64,000 bases of DNA from Streptomyces sp. NBC_01237 (GCF_035917275.1 NZ_CP108508.1:7936001-8000000), one strand, 5' to 3'. Positions 45,084 to 53,535 are shown, counted from the first letter of the stretch. Made by a program: numbers and translations. The notes: generated by a model not told the origin, from the letters alone.

Positions 45084-46643
45084 TCACGAGGTTCTTTCCC
45101 CGTCGGGGTCGCTGTCATCCGGGAGGAGTCCCAGGCCGGGGTAGAGCTTGGTGGCGTTGTTCTTGATCATCTCGGCGGGTGAGGACAGTCCGAGTTCCTG
45201 TCTGATGCGGCTGGCGAAGGCCCGGCTCGTCGAGGGCCTGATCCCTTCGTCGGCACACCAGCGCCCGTAGGTCTCGTAGAGGAGTTTCTGTTCGACGCGC
45301 AGTTCGGGGTTGGGCCGACCGTCGTTGCCCTTGGTGCAGCATTCGGTGATGAAGCGGCCGATGTGGTCTTCGGTTGTCTCGTAGGCAGCGGTGGCCACGC
45401 GGACGGAGGCCGGTCCGGTGAGCGGGTCGCGTGTGGTGAGGTACCGGCGGGCGCCGTCGATCAGCCAGTGCAGGATGCCTGGTCCTTCGTCGCGGACGAG
45501 TTCGGCGGCGAGGTTGTCGATCTTCCGCTCGTCGGGGACGCGTCGCTCGAAGGGGATGATGCGCATGCGCCGCCAGAAGGCGTGGCCGCCGGTGCCGACT
45601 TCGGGGCGGTGGTTGCCCAGCAGCCACAGCTTGTGTGTCGGGGTGAAGGTGAAGAAGTTCTGGCGCATGCGGCGCGCCGTGATGGTGTCGCCGCCGGTGA
45701 GGAGCTTGACGCGGGCCTCGTTGAACTTGTCGTTGGGTTTCAGTTCGCTGCAGACGACGATACGGCGGCCGTGGAGTTCGGTGAGCTCGGTGCTGTGCTC
45801 GGCGAACTTTCCCTTTTCCATGAGGAATCCGGGCGGGGCGGCGTTGGCGTAGTCACCGAGGATCTGTGTCATCACCTCGAGCAGCACGGACTTGCCGTTC
45901 GCTCCCGAGCCGTACAGGAAGGGGAGGACCTGTGCGCCGACGTCACCGGTGATGGAGTAGCCGAGCAGCAGGTGCAGGAAACGGGTGGTTTCCATGCCTT
46001 TGGCGTCGTCGCCGAAGGTGTCGCGCAGGAAGCTTTCCCATCGAGGGATCGGCATTTTTTGGGGTGCCACCATGGTGGCGCGCGAGTGCATGTCGGTGAG
46101 CGGGTTCGGCTTGCGCAGTTCTCCGGTCTGCAGGTCGACGACTCCGCATGGGGTGCACAGGGCGTAGATGTCGCCGTCCAGGACGTCGGGGTCCAGGCGA
46201 AGGCTCGGTGCCGCTTGTGCCTGGTACAGCAGAGCCTTCACGCCCGAGGTCGATTCTGAGCGCCTGCGGTGGCTGGCGAGTTCGCGGTTGCTGAAGCGTC
46301 CTCTGGGGTCGGTTTCGGCGAACTGCTCGGCCATCTCGCCGGCTGCCCAGACAGCTGCTTCGTCACCGCCGGTCAGTTTCCAGCGGTACTGGTCCCATGA
46401 GTGCCAGCCCATGCCGACGACGTAGCGGAACTGGTCGGCGTAGAAGCGGGCGAACAGTTTGGCGTTGCCGCGGTCGGTCAGTGAGTCGGGCAGCACGACA
46501 GGAGCACTGGTGGGGGGTGAGTTGCGGGCGTCGGATTGCTGGGCCGGGAGGCTGGGCGTCTCGGGGAGCGCGAGGTCGAGGCTTTGCTGGCGGATCTGCT
46601 CGGCAGCGCCTTCTGCATCGAAGCGGATGGGCTCGGCGCTCAT
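45084..46643 (-). CDS. D5/P4-type primase-helicase
   Basis: The 519-residue product belongs to the phage/plasmid primase family of SF3 helicases (D5_N plus P4-type ATPase). The Walker A motif is GSGANGKSVLLEV (about residue 248). The Walker B and sensor regions lie in RRIVVCSELKPND and HKLWLLGNHRPEV. A winged-helix-like C-terminal part follows (FITECCTKGNDGRPNP, YGRWCADEGIRPSTSRAFAS). It unwinds the origin of a plasmid or integrative element. The ATG at 46643 overlaps the upstream gene stop by 4 bases (ATGA). The iteron-like region lies about 490 bases upstream. An element-type replication module is thus indicated. Confidence 0.85.
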   Translation of the reverse strand: MSAEPIRFDAEGAAEQIRQQSLDLALPETPSLPAQQSDARNSPPTSAPVVLPDSLTDRGNAKLFARFYADQFRYVVGMGWHSWDQYRWKLTGGDEAAVWAAGEMAEQFAETDPRGRFSNRELASHRRRSESTSGVKALLYQAQAAPSLRLDPDVLDGDIYALCTPCGVVDLQTGELRKPNPLTDMHSRATMVAPQKMPIPRWESFLRDTFGDDAKGMETTRFLHLLLGYSITGDVGAQVLPFLYGSGANGKSVLLEVMTQILGDYANAAPPGFLMEKGKFAEHSTELTELHGRRIVVCSELKPNDKFNEARVKLLTGGDTITARRMRQNFFTFTPTHKLWLLGNHRPEVGTGGHAFWRRMRIIPFERRVPDERKIDNLAAELVRDEGPGILHWLIDGARRYLTTRDPLTGPASVRVATAAYETTEDHIGRFITECCTKGNDGRPNPELRVEQKLLYETYGRWCADEGIRPSTSRAFASRIRQELGLSSPAEMIKNNATKLYPGLGLLPDDSDPDGERTS

Positions 46644-47044
46644 GAGCGTCCTCGGGGGTGGAGCGGGTGCTGAGCACCTGCGGACAGAGCGGACTCGATG
46701 ATCGTGAAGTTGCCGCGATCCTGGTGGGGGCGCACCGACTCTGAGGTCTCCAGCATGTGGTCCCTCGCCTCGGGCTCGGTGAGGCGGCCTTCTTGGACGA
46801 GACATCCAGCGGTGGGGACGGCTCGGTTGAGCTTCTCTGTGATTCCTGCGCCTTGCGGTGTTGTCGCGCGGCTGTCGCCCTCAGCCTGGAGTGGGTCAAG
46901 GATTCGGTCGGCTACCGTCACAGAACGCCAGATCGCTGGGACGGACCACACCGGTCGCCCTGCTCGGAGGGTTCGCCGGGCGATCGCATGACACTCAAGG
47001 GGTGCGTCCGGGACCGTCAACGATGTCGCGGGCTTGCGGGGCAA
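46640..47044 (-). CDS. Primase-associated small protein coupled to the helicase
   Basis: The frame of about 134 codons from TTG at 47044 ends at 46640, overlapping the helicase ATG (ATGA). The C-terminal 70 residues (ITEKLNRAVPTAGCLVQEGR, LTEPEARDHMLETSESVRPH, TIIESALSAGAQHPLHP) resemble the helical tail found at the end of actinomycete prim-pol and primase proteins. The N-terminal part (MPRKPATSLTVPDAPLECHA) is short and lacks a primase catalytic core or zinc finger. So it may be a truncated primase or a dedicated helper. The start is uncertain. Confidence 0.6.
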   Translation of the reverse strand: MPRKPATSLTVPDAPLECHAIARRTLRAGRPVWSVPAIWRSVTVADRILDPLQAEGDSRATTPQGAGITEKLNRAVPTAGCLVQEGRLTEPEARDHMLETSESVRPHQDRGNFTIIESALSAGAQHPLHPRGRS

Positions 47045-47128
47045 CGGCTGTGTCCTTGTCGAAGTCCGTATCGTTTTTGACGTTCTTGTCCCAGAGACGG
47101 GAAGTCCTGATCAGCGGCAGTCTTCGCT

Positions 47129-47625
47129 GGGACTTACGGGACTGAAGGGACCAAGATTTCTGCATTACGGGACAGAGCGTAGCTCACCGTATGTCGCCCC
47201 CACACAGGTTCTTCCGCGTGTCGCAGAAGTTGAGTCCCGTCAGACCCGTTGGGTCAGCCGTTCACGAAGGGCGAGGGCTTTCGTTCAGTCCCGTCCGGGC
47301 ACCGGCCGCTTGAGTCCCGCACCACATATTCGCAGGTCAGCCCTACCCTCATCGCCCTCCACGGGACTGACGGGACCAACCTTGGCAGTTATAGGCTCCT
47401 CAAGACTACTCAGTACATGTACACCCGCGCGTATACGAAGACACCACACACAGGTGATAACTGCGGAGCTGAGTCCCGTCAGTCCCGCACGGTTGCAGCA
47501 AGTAGCTTCTGACCTGGCCTTTTCCTCCGAGCCCCGGTACGGGACTCAGCCCCTGCGGGACTGAAGAACACTCCCGTCACCGGAAGGCTGAGCTATGTAC
47601 AAACCTCAGTCCCGTCAGTCCCGTG
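47129..47625. repeat. Iteron-like cluster of CAGTCCCGTC repeats
   Basis: The core CAGTCCCGTCAGTCCCG and its complement recur on both strands at about 47129, 47230, 47284, 47310, 47361, 47468, 47539 and 47605, often as pairs with one mismatch. The cluster is about 500 bp, lacks a gene and lies 5' of the helicase/primase pair. It resembles a replication-origin iteron set. Confidence 0.7.
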
Positions 47626-47691
47626 ATCGGCTTCTGACAGGTCGTCGTCGCAGAGCCTCTCCAGCGGCGACGAATGCTCCGGTGCAGGTCA

Positions 47692-47721
47692 GCCGCAGCG
47701 CTGGCAAGCCAGCGCTGCGGC
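47692..47721. repeat. 14-bp-stem palindrome next to the iterons
   Basis: GCCGCAGCGCTGGC and GCCAGCGCTGCGGC form a perfect stem with a 2-base loop. It lies 70 bp beyond the iteron cluster and could form part of an origin or transfer site. Confidence 0.6.
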
Positions 47722-47871
47722 CGGGGCAGGTTTCAAGAGTGCTGGCGGGAGCCTTGTCACGGCTCATGGACGTCCGCTGCCGTGAGGGAGTAGTGCTCAT
47801 CAGGTCTTCGTGGCGGGCGCGTTTCCCTCACGCCGATCCTGCGGGACCCGTCGTGTCGTTACGGTTGGCTG

Positions 47872-48390
47872 ATGAACAGTGATGGCGTAGTCGTGGACGA
47901 GGCGATCCATGCGGCGTGGGACTCCTACCGGATCCTGGAGAAGCGGACTTCCGCCGAGGAGCGCCAAGAGGCGCGGGAGCGGGTCGAGGCTGCGACGGAC
48001 ACTTATGGGCGTGAGGAGGTGTCCCGCGGCACGGTCTTTCTGGTAGGTGTGCTGACCGGATACCTGATCGCCGAACAAGCCGGCGGCGAGGATCGTCTTG
48101 ACCCGCTCAGCGATCTGATCCCCGCGGTGATCCGCAGACTGCCCACTTTCGAGATGGCCGACCCGGCTCAGGTGCCGATGGTCACCGGGGTTCTCATGGC
48201 CGCTGCGATGGGCATGGACACCGTGGCCTGGCGCGATCGGTTCGGGCAGATCCCGCCGGAGGAGGCTCTGGTGCACAGCTTCGTGTTGTGGCTGCTCGCC
48301 GACCTCTTCGATTCCCTCACCGGACGGCCCGGAGTCATCGACCGGATGATGAGGGAGACCTTCGACTCCCTGGCCACCGAACGTAGCTGA
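47872..48390 (+). CDS. Hypothetical protein
   Basis: This is a 172-residue helical protein starting MNSDGVVVDEAIHAAWDSYR. It contains AATDTYGREEVSRGTVFLVG and TGYLIAEQAGGEDRLD. It has two moderately hydrophobic stretches but no clear membrane helix. The ATG at 47872 has no strong ribosome site nearby. It diverges from the replication genes, and the family is unknown. Confidence 0.6.
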   Translation: MNSDGVVVDEAIHAAWDSYRILEKRTSAEERQEARERVEAATDTYGREEVSRGTVFLVGVLTGYLIAEQAGGEDRLDPLSDLIPAVIRRLPTFEMADPAQVPMVTGVLMAAAMGMDTVAWRDRFGQIPPEEALVHSFVLWLLADLFDSLTGRPGVIDRMMRETFDSLATERS

Positions 48391-48743
48391 CGTTTGCCCG
48401 GTCTCCGGACACGTTGACCTCCACAGCGATCCTGCAGCGGTTGCCCCTGTTGGCGGAGCTGGACCGGCTGCAGATGGATGGGGCCGGCCTGGTGTGGTCG
48501 AAGCACGATAGTTGTCACCATCGGCATCCGCTGGCCTGCGGCTTCAGTAGGACAAAGCGTGGTGGTTGTCACCGGTGCAGCGTGCTACCTGTCATCAGCG
48601 GCAAGCGAAGCATGGGCGATGTCACCGCCTTCGGTTTCTGGTGGATGCCAGGCGGCGGCCCCGGCGGTCACGGGCCATATTCCACGCGCCCTACACCATC
48701 CCCGCGTCCTACGATCACATGTACGACTGCTGGAGGGGCGGGA
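48391..48743. other. Region without a supported gene
   Basis: About 350 bases. The HEAT-repeat frame is open through it, but no ribosome site supports a start earlier than 48744. No strong hairpin or repeat was found. Confidence 0.4.
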
Positions 48744-50153
48744 ATGCTTGAGGACATCGAGGACGGGGCAGCGGCAGCGATCCGGCTCGCGGGCGGTGCG
48801 CCGCTTTCAAGCACGTTTGATGTCGCCGACCCGGGTGGCTGGCTCGCGCTGGACGCTGGAGCGCGTGACGTGGCCTGGTACCGTCCGCAGTTCCTGCCAG
48901 GGTGGGAGCACCCCGGCCCCCTGACTGAGCTCGGCGAGTCTCTGCTCGCAGTCGCCCTCTGCCACCGTGACGGGCGGATCCGTCAGGAGGCGCTGCGTCA
49001 GTCGGTCCGATACCCCGGTCTGCTGCCGTTGGTCGTTGTCCGCTGCGCCGATTGGGTCGGCCCCGTGCGCGAGCACGCACGGCAGTTGCTGCGCAAGGCC
49101 CTGAACGTGGACTCTGCCCTCGACCTCGCGTCGCTCATCCTCCGCATCGGCCGCCGCGACAGAGGTGCCTTCGGCGTCGACGTGCTCGGCCACATCCTGT
49201 GTCAGGCATCCCACGAGCAGCTCGCTGTTCTTTTCGCTGCCCCCGACCGCTTCGTCCGGCGGTTCGCCTACCGGCTGGCCATCGAGGGCCGGCTCCTCCG
49301 TCCCCCCGAGCTGGCCAGCGCGGCCACCCGGGACCAGGACACCGTGGTCCAGGACCTGTGTGCCACTGCGGCTCTCACGGCTCTCGGCGACGAGGATGCC
49401 TACGAGGATGTGCTGCCTCCACTGCTGTCCGCACGCAACCCACGTGTCCGTTCGGCCGGCGTCACCGCGCTGAGACAAGCGGGGCGGTCCGAGCAGGCGG
49501 AGCCGTTTCTCAGTGACCGTTCCTCACTCGTGCGTGCTTGTGCCCGGTATGTCGTACGACAGCAGGGTGGTGACCCGGCGGCCTGGTACCGGGAGCGGTG
49601 CACGGCAGCGGACGACCCCGAGTTGCCACCCGGTGCAGTCATCGGGCTGGCCGAGTGCGGGAACCACGCGGACGCCGGGCTGTTGCAGCTACTGCTCGTG
49701 CACCCGGCGGCCGGGGTGCGGGCGCGAGCAGTGGCAGGGTTGCGGGCGCTGGACTGCGTGGATGCGAAGCAGCTGCGGCCGCTCCTCGACGACCCTGCCG
49801 CCGCGGTGGTCCGCGAGACCGCCGCAGCCCTGCTGCCCTTGGCCAAGGAACTGCCCGCCGAATGGCTACTGGAGCGCGCCAGTACAGATCGGCTGCGGCA
49901 CGTCCGCGTCGGCGCGTTCCGTCTGCTCGACGCCCGCGGCGGCACCGTGGCACTACAGGCAGCAGTCGGTCTGCTCGAAGATTCGGATATGAAGCTGCGC
50001 ACCCGGGCCGCGCAATCAGTACAGCACTGGCATCCGTCGCCGGACGAGCGACGCGGGGATACGGAGGTGGGCGAACTGCTCGACCGGAGCCGACACCTCT
50101 TCAGCGACCACACGCTGCGCCGACGCAAGTGGGAAGCCGGGGTGGACAACTGA
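48744..50153 (+). CDS. HEAT-repeat protein
   Basis: The ATG at 48744 follows GGAGGGGCGGGA and gives 469 residues. HEAT-like units dominate (LLAVALCHRDGRIRQEALRQ, LLRKALNVDSALDLASLILR, LPPLLSARNPRVRSAGVTAL, LQLLLVHPAAGVRARAVAGL, LRPLLDDPAAAVVRETAAAL, AVGLLEDSDMKLRTRAAQSV). The repeats span most of residues 60-440. HEAT proteins are binding scaffolds. The protein is soluble and has no enzyme motif. The partner is unknown. It is followed by the GCAGC-rich stretch. Confidence 0.75.
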   Translation: MLEDIEDGAAAAIRLAGGAPLSSTFDVADPGGWLALDAGARDVAWYRPQFLPGWEHPGPLTELGESLLAVALCHRDGRIRQEALRQSVRYPGLLPLVVVRCADWVGPVREHARQLLRKALNVDSALDLASLILRIGRRDRGAFGVDVLGHILCQASHEQLAVLFAAPDRFVRRFAYRLAIEGRLLRPPELASAATRDQDTVVQDLCATAALTALGDEDAYEDVLPPLLSARNPRVRSAGVTALRQAGRSEQAEPFLSDRSSLVRACARYVVRQQGGDPAAWYRERCTAADDPELPPGAVIGLAECGNHADAGLLQLLLVHPAAGVRARAVAGLRALDCVDAKQLRPLLDDPAAAVVRETAAALLPLAKELPAEWLLERASTDRLRHVRVGAFRLLDARGGTVALQAAVGLLEDSDMKLRTRAAQSVQHWHPSPDERRGDTEVGELLDRSRHLFSDHTLRRRKWEAGVDN

Positions 50154-50221
50154 GACCGCAATGCGGTCCAGAACCCCGCTCGACATTCGCCGCCCGGCGG
50201 CCCTGGTGACAGCACGCCCGC

Positions 50222-50631
50222 CCATGGGACAACTACCGTGCTTTGGCTCAGCTGCAGCACCTCAGCCTCCCACAGAGCGCAGCTGCTGGTAGCCGATCCG
50301 GCGTTGGATGCAGCAGCTGTGCATGGATCTCGCGTGGAACATCGCAGACCTGCGATGTTATGCAGCCGCGTGGGCGGGCCAACGGCCCTGCTGACACTGC
50401 GGAGCAGCAGGCGCCGGCTGGAGGCAGCACGGCCCGAGCAGCGTGCAGCAGCTGGCCGAGCTGCACCGGCCGGAGCCAGCCTGCTACCCGTGCAGCACCC
50501 GTGGGCCGCCTGGCCCATGCAAATGCTGCGCTGCACTCGCAATGCAGCCCTGCTGCACTCCGAGGACCACCACCAGGACCAGCACAGCACCCCGGCGAGC
50601 AGCACGACCAGGAGCAGCAGCACTCCGCTGC
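50222..50631. repeat. GCAGC/GCTGC-rich non-coding stretch
   Basis: About 22 GCAGC or GCTGC pentamers occur in about 410 bases, many in tandem or near-palindromic pairs. No open frame is convincing. The density is far above chance even in GC-rich DNA. The role is unknown; it ends at a terminal inverted repeat. Confidence 0.55.
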
Positions 50632-50922
50632 TGTCCTTAGACAGATGATCTTGACCGATTGCCAGGTGATCTTGACCGACGAGGTCGAACGTCTGTCGGT
50701 ACGGTCGGCCCATGAAGCACGTGCCAGAGAGCGTGGATCACGAGATCCTGAACGGCCGGATCATCCATGCGATCAAGGCGTACCGGGACGTGTCAGGCTG
50801 CACGATCCACGAAGCGATGGACTTCGTCGAAGAACGTCGAGCGGAGCTTCACCGCGACCGGCCGAGCACCTGACCCGGTCAAACCCTCTTGGTAATCGGT
50901 CAAGATCATCTGTCAGAGGACA
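50632..50922 (+). mobile_element. 291-bp element with 33-bp terminal inverted repeats
   Basis: The left end (50632-50664, starting TGTCCTTAGACAGATG) and the right end (50890-50922, read on the other strand as TGTCCTCTGACAGATG) match at 30 of 33 positions. Inside is a single 53-codon gene. The size, inverted ends and small passenger resemble a MITE-like element moved by a transposase elsewhere. A related single end lies at 52075. No target duplication could be confirmed by eye. Confidence 0.65.
50712..50873 (+). CDS. 53-residue protein in the small inverted-repeat element
   Basis: The ATG at 50712 gives MKHVPESVDHEILNGRIIHA, then IKAYRDVSGCTIHEAMDFVE and ERRAELHRDRPST. It is a compact helical protein with alternating charges. 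The segment AIKAYRDVSGCTIHEAMDFV is like the helix of small ribosomal L7/L12-like or other DNA-binding helical proteins, but no family is certain. The gene is fully enclosed in the inverted repeats. Confidence 0.6.
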   Translation: MKHVPESVDHEILNGRIIHAIKAYRDVSGCTIHEAMDFVEERRAELHRDRPST

Positions 50923-50961
50923 GCTGCCGCAGGCCTGCGGCTCACACCTCACACCTTCACG

Positions 50962-51003
50962 CGCACCGCGTCTACCTGGGGAAACGGGCTGTGTGCCTCA
51001 TAG
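50962..51003 (+). repeat. Left copy of an imperfect direct repeat
   Basis: The sequence ending ACCTGGGGAAACGGGCTG then TGTGCCTCATA is similar to bases 51997-52032 (ACCTGGGGGAAAGAGG then TGTGAGCCTCATA). The pair brackets the gene at 51024-51809. Confidence 0.5.
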
Positions 51004-51023
51004 GAGCAGCCGGGATGGGAGGT

Positions 51024-51809
51024 CTACAGGACGGTGCCGTGCAGGGCGCGGCGGTCGCCGGACATCGCGTAGCGGCGGGCGGCGAGGCCGTGTTCGAGGG
51101 GTTCGCCGATCTGGTCGCACAGCAGCGCCAGGACGTCGGCTGCGTCGGTGTCGGAGAGGTAGGCCGGGGCGACTTCGAGCATCAACTCCCCGATCGCATG
51201 GCTGCTGGCGGCAAGGTCGTCGACGACGCGGCGCAGCGCGGCGACGGTCGGGTCCGCCGGCGGATCGGCGGGTGGCACCGGCGGTGCGGTGCGGATGTCG
51301 CGGACGGCCTGGCGAACCACGGCACGCACCGTGGCCTCATTGAGGGCCTGGAGGCCGCTGTGGGCGAGCGTGCCGAGTCGGCGGGTGATCAGCTCCGCGA
51401 CGTCGCCGCTGCGACTGGAGACGTCGATCAGGGCGCGCCGGGAGAGGCCGTAGTCGAGCGCGGCCGCGGCGGCCGGGTCGGTGTCTCGCATGCGAGACAG
51501 ATCGGGGCTGGCGGCAACGGCGGCGTGGATCGAGGCGAGGGAGCGGGCGACGTCGAGCAGCCGGTACGCCTGGGCGCGGCTGATGCCGAACTCCGCGTCG
51601 CAGTACGACTCCCAGCGGCTGTGCCCGAGGGGGAGCCCCACCCGGGCGGCGTGCGCGTCGCGGACCCGGGCGGCGAGCACCGCCACGGAGCGCCGGACGT
51701 CGTCCATCGCGTCGCGCAGCCCGGCTGTGACCTCGCGGGCCTGCTCCGCGCTGAGCGGCGTCCGCGCCGGTTCGACGACGTCGTCCTGGTCCTCGTTGTG
51801 CTCGCCCAC
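51024..51809 (-). CDS. Putative DNA-binding protein of mobile context
   Basis: This is a 261-residue protein starting at GTG 51809 (GGAG lies 4 bases upstream; an earlier start at 51842 is possible). Residues about 45-95 include a region likely to be HTH (RWESYCDAEFGISRAQAYRL, then LLDVARSLASIHAAV). RRALIDVSSRSGDVAELITR follows. The C-terminal third is helical (VRRVVDDLAASSHAIGELML). No membrane or signal segment is seen. The gene is bracketed by similar 40-bp sequences at 50962 and 51997. A plasmid partition or replication role is possible but not proven. Confidence 0.6.
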   Translation of the reverse strand: MGEHNEDQDDVVEPARTPLSAEQAREVTAGLRDAMDDVRRSVAVLAARVRDAHAARVGLPLGHSRWESYCDAEFGISRAQAYRLLDVARSLASIHAAVAASPDLSRMRDTDPAAAAALDYGLSRRALIDVSSRSGDVAELITRRLGTLAHSGLQALNEATVRAVVRQAVRDIRTAPPVPPADPPADPTVAALRRVVDDLAASSHAIGELMLEVAPAYLSDTDAADVLALLCDQIGEPLEHGLAARRYAMSGDRRALHGTVL

Positions 51810-51996
51810 TACTCCATCGTCCTCCGGAACGGAGGGCGCCACCAGGGCGTGCGGCAGCGAACCGATGAGCCGGTTTCAGGGCTCTGCTGATCAGCAGTTC
51901 ACCGGATCGAGGGGTGGGGCGTACTGGATGCTGACGGATGCGAGGGTGACAACGCATCGCCGGGCTGAATCTCACAGGCTCATTGCCTTACAGGTC

Positions 51997-52032
51997 AGCG
52001 CGTTCACCTGGGGGAAAGAGGTGTGAGCCTCA
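51997..52032 (+). repeat. Right copy of an imperfect direct repeat
   Basis: The partner of 50962-51003. Both end in CCTCATA. The pair lies about 1 kb apart in the same orientation and encloses a single gene. Confidence 0.5.
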
Positions 52033-52074
52033 TACCTGGCAGGTGGCTGAGAGGCGTCAGTACCGCCCTACGAT

Positions 52075-52107
52075 TGTCCTCTGACACCGAACCTGGATCG
52101 TTTGCCA
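52075..52107 (+). repeat. Solitary copy of the 33-bp element end
   Basis: TGTCCTCTGACACCGAACCT and the following bases match the right end of the 50632 element at about 24 of 33 positions, and at all of the first 12. No opposite end was found to its right. Confidence 0.55.
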
Positions 52108-52148
52108 GGGAAGTTGGACGACCACTACGTTTGAGCCAGGACACGCTA

Positions 52149-52181
52149 GTTGGAACTTGGTCACGCATGTTGGAACTGGGG
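52149..52181 (+). repeat. Left flanking repeat of the TetR cassette
   Basis: GTTGGAACTTGGTCACG and the following TTGGAACT match bases 54224-54256 at about 24 of 33 positions in the same orientation. The pair brackets the NmrA, SnoaL and TetR genes. Confidence 0.55.
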
Positions 52182-52185
52182 GACG

Positions 52186-53040
52186 TCAGCCCCGGATTCG
52201 GTGCATCTCCCGTTCCGCGAAAGCGCGGAAGCTGCGCGGCGGACGGCCAGTGAGGCGCTGGACAGTGTCGGTGGTGCGGTCCTCGGCGCCTTCGGCGATG
52301 GCGTGGTCCATACCGGCGAGCATCGCGGCGAACTCGGCGGGCACGTCGGCCATCAGGCGGTCGCGCATTTGCTCGTAGGTAAGCCGACGGTGGGTGATGG
52401 TCCGGCCGGTGACGTGGGCGAGGACGGTGGCGATGTCGTCGTAGCTCAGCGCTTGGGGCCCGGTGATGATCAGGTCGGTCTTCGGGGCCTGCGCCTCGGT
52501 CAGCGCGTGCACGGCGACGGCGGCGATGTCGTCGGCGTCGACGAACCCGACGCGGCCCCCGCCGGTTGCCGTTCGGATGGTCCCGTCCGCTCGAATGGTC
52601 CGGGCGTGCGCATGGTCGCCGCTGAAGTTCTGCATGAACCACGAGGGTCGCAGGACCGCCCACTGGGAGAACAGGCCGGGCAGGGCCTGGTGAACCTGTC
52701 CCACGGCGGGGCCGCCGGCGGGGATCGCCGACGAGCTGAGCAGGACAGCGCGGTGGACTCCTGCGGTGCGGGCCTGCTGGAGGAAGGGCAGCATGACGGC
52801 TGCCGGGTCCGGAGAGCCGAGCGGCGGGATGAGATAGACCCGGTCCGCGCCTTCGAGTGCGCCTTCGAAAGATGCGGGGTCGTCCCAGTCGAATCGTACG
52901 GGACAGGCCCCGTCGACGGGGGTGACGCGTCGGCTGGCAGCCTTGACGCGCTGGCCTGCGGCGGCCAGTTGGGCGGCGACGCGGCTGCCGGTGGTGCCGG
53001 TGGCCCCGATGACCAGGGCGAACTCCTGGGATGCGTTCAT
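52186..53040 (-). CDS. NmrA-like NAD(P)-binding oxidoreductase
   Basis: The 284-residue protein has a Rossmann fold with the dinucleotide motif GATGTTGSRVAAQL (residues 12-25) and the typical second region SSSAIPAGG. LRPSWFMQNF (about 135) and VGFVDADDIAAVAV (about 170) match NmrA-like and quinone oxidoreductase-2 atypical short-chain dehydrogenases. It binds NAD(P) in the cytoplasm and may sense redox or reduce a small electrophile or quinone. The ATG at 53040 overlaps the SnoaL-gene stop (ATGA), so it is translationally coupled. The divergent TetR regulator probably controls it. Confidence 0.9.
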   Translation of the reverse strand: MNASQEFALVIGATGTTGSRVAAQLAAAGQRVKAASRRVTPVDGACPVRFDWDDPASFEGALEGADRVYLIPPLGSPDPAAVMLPFLQQARTAGVHRAVLLSSSAIPAGGPAVGQVHQALPGLFSQWAVLRPSWFMQNFSGDHAHARTIRADGTIRTATGGGRVGFVDADDIAAVAVHALTEAQAPKTDLIITGPQALSYDDIATVLAHVTGRTITHRRLTYEQMRDRLMADVPAEFAAMLAGMDHAIAEGAEDRTTDTVQRLTGRPPRSFRAFAEREMHRIRG

Positions 53041-53462
53041 GAGTTGCTTCCGGCGAAGTGGGTGGCGGGGTCCTGGACGGCGAGCGGGTTCCAGTAGTCG
53101 CGGTAGTGGGCGATGAGGCCGTTCTTGACGGTGACCACGGCGATGTAGGACATGTCGAAGGGGCTGTCAGTGGCCACCAGACGGCCCACACCGCGCATCT
53201 CGACCACGATGGTCTCGGGGGTGATGGTCTGATGGATCTCCACATAGGGGAAGTCGTGAAGGTCTATGTGGTCGGGGTAGTCGCGCATGTACTTGGCGAC
53301 GGCCGCCTTGCCCTCCAGCCGCTTTGGCCAGCCTTCCGGCGCGAAGGGGAACTCGAAGATCCCGTTCTCGTCCCACAGGCCGACCCAGGCGGAGATGTCC
53401 TTGTCTAGCAATGCTTGCAGGCCGTGGCGGTACACGTCCGCCGATGCGATGTTCGTGCTCAT
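53037..53462 (-). CDS. SnoaL-like small ketosteroid-isomerase-fold protein
   Basis: This is a 141-residue protein of the NTF2/SnoaL fold (ALLDKDISAWVGLWDENGIF, EFPFAPEGWPKRLEGKAAVA, YVEIHQTITPETIVVEMRGV, GLIAHYRDYWNPLAV). Such proteins isomerise or bind small molecules. The ATG at 53462 is 41 codons into the longer open frame and starts MSTNIASADVYRHGLQALLD. It overlaps the NmrA gene by 4 bases and is probably the first gene of the transcript. Its promoter contains the two TetR-type palindromes. Confidence 0.9.
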   Translation of the reverse strand: MSTNIASADVYRHGLQALLDKDISAWVGLWDENGIFEFPFAPEGWPKRLEGKAAVAKYMRDYPDHIDLHDFPYVEIHQTITPETIVVEMRGVGRLVATDSPFDMSYIAVVTVKNGLIAHYRDYWNPLAVQDPATHFAGSNS

Positions 53463-53484
53463 GGGGTGCTCCGTCCCGTACGAT

Positions 53485-53535
53485 ACGGACTCTGAGTCCG
53501 TTTCACGCAGCTGACGATACGGACCCCGGGTCCGT
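53485..53535. promoter_or_regulatory. Two perfect operator palindromes
   Basis: ACGGACTCTGAGTCCGT (53485-53501) and ACGGACCCCGGGTCCGT (53519-53535) are both 8-1-8 palindromes with 34 bp between centres. They lie between the divergent SnoaL and TetR genes. Each follows GAT, close to possible -10 elements. They are the probable operators of the TetR protein. Confidence 0.85.

Noticed and set aside
48414..48743. Extension of the HEAT-repeat frame to 48414
   Set aside because: Composition is poor and no ribosome site is seen; 48744 has a strong one.
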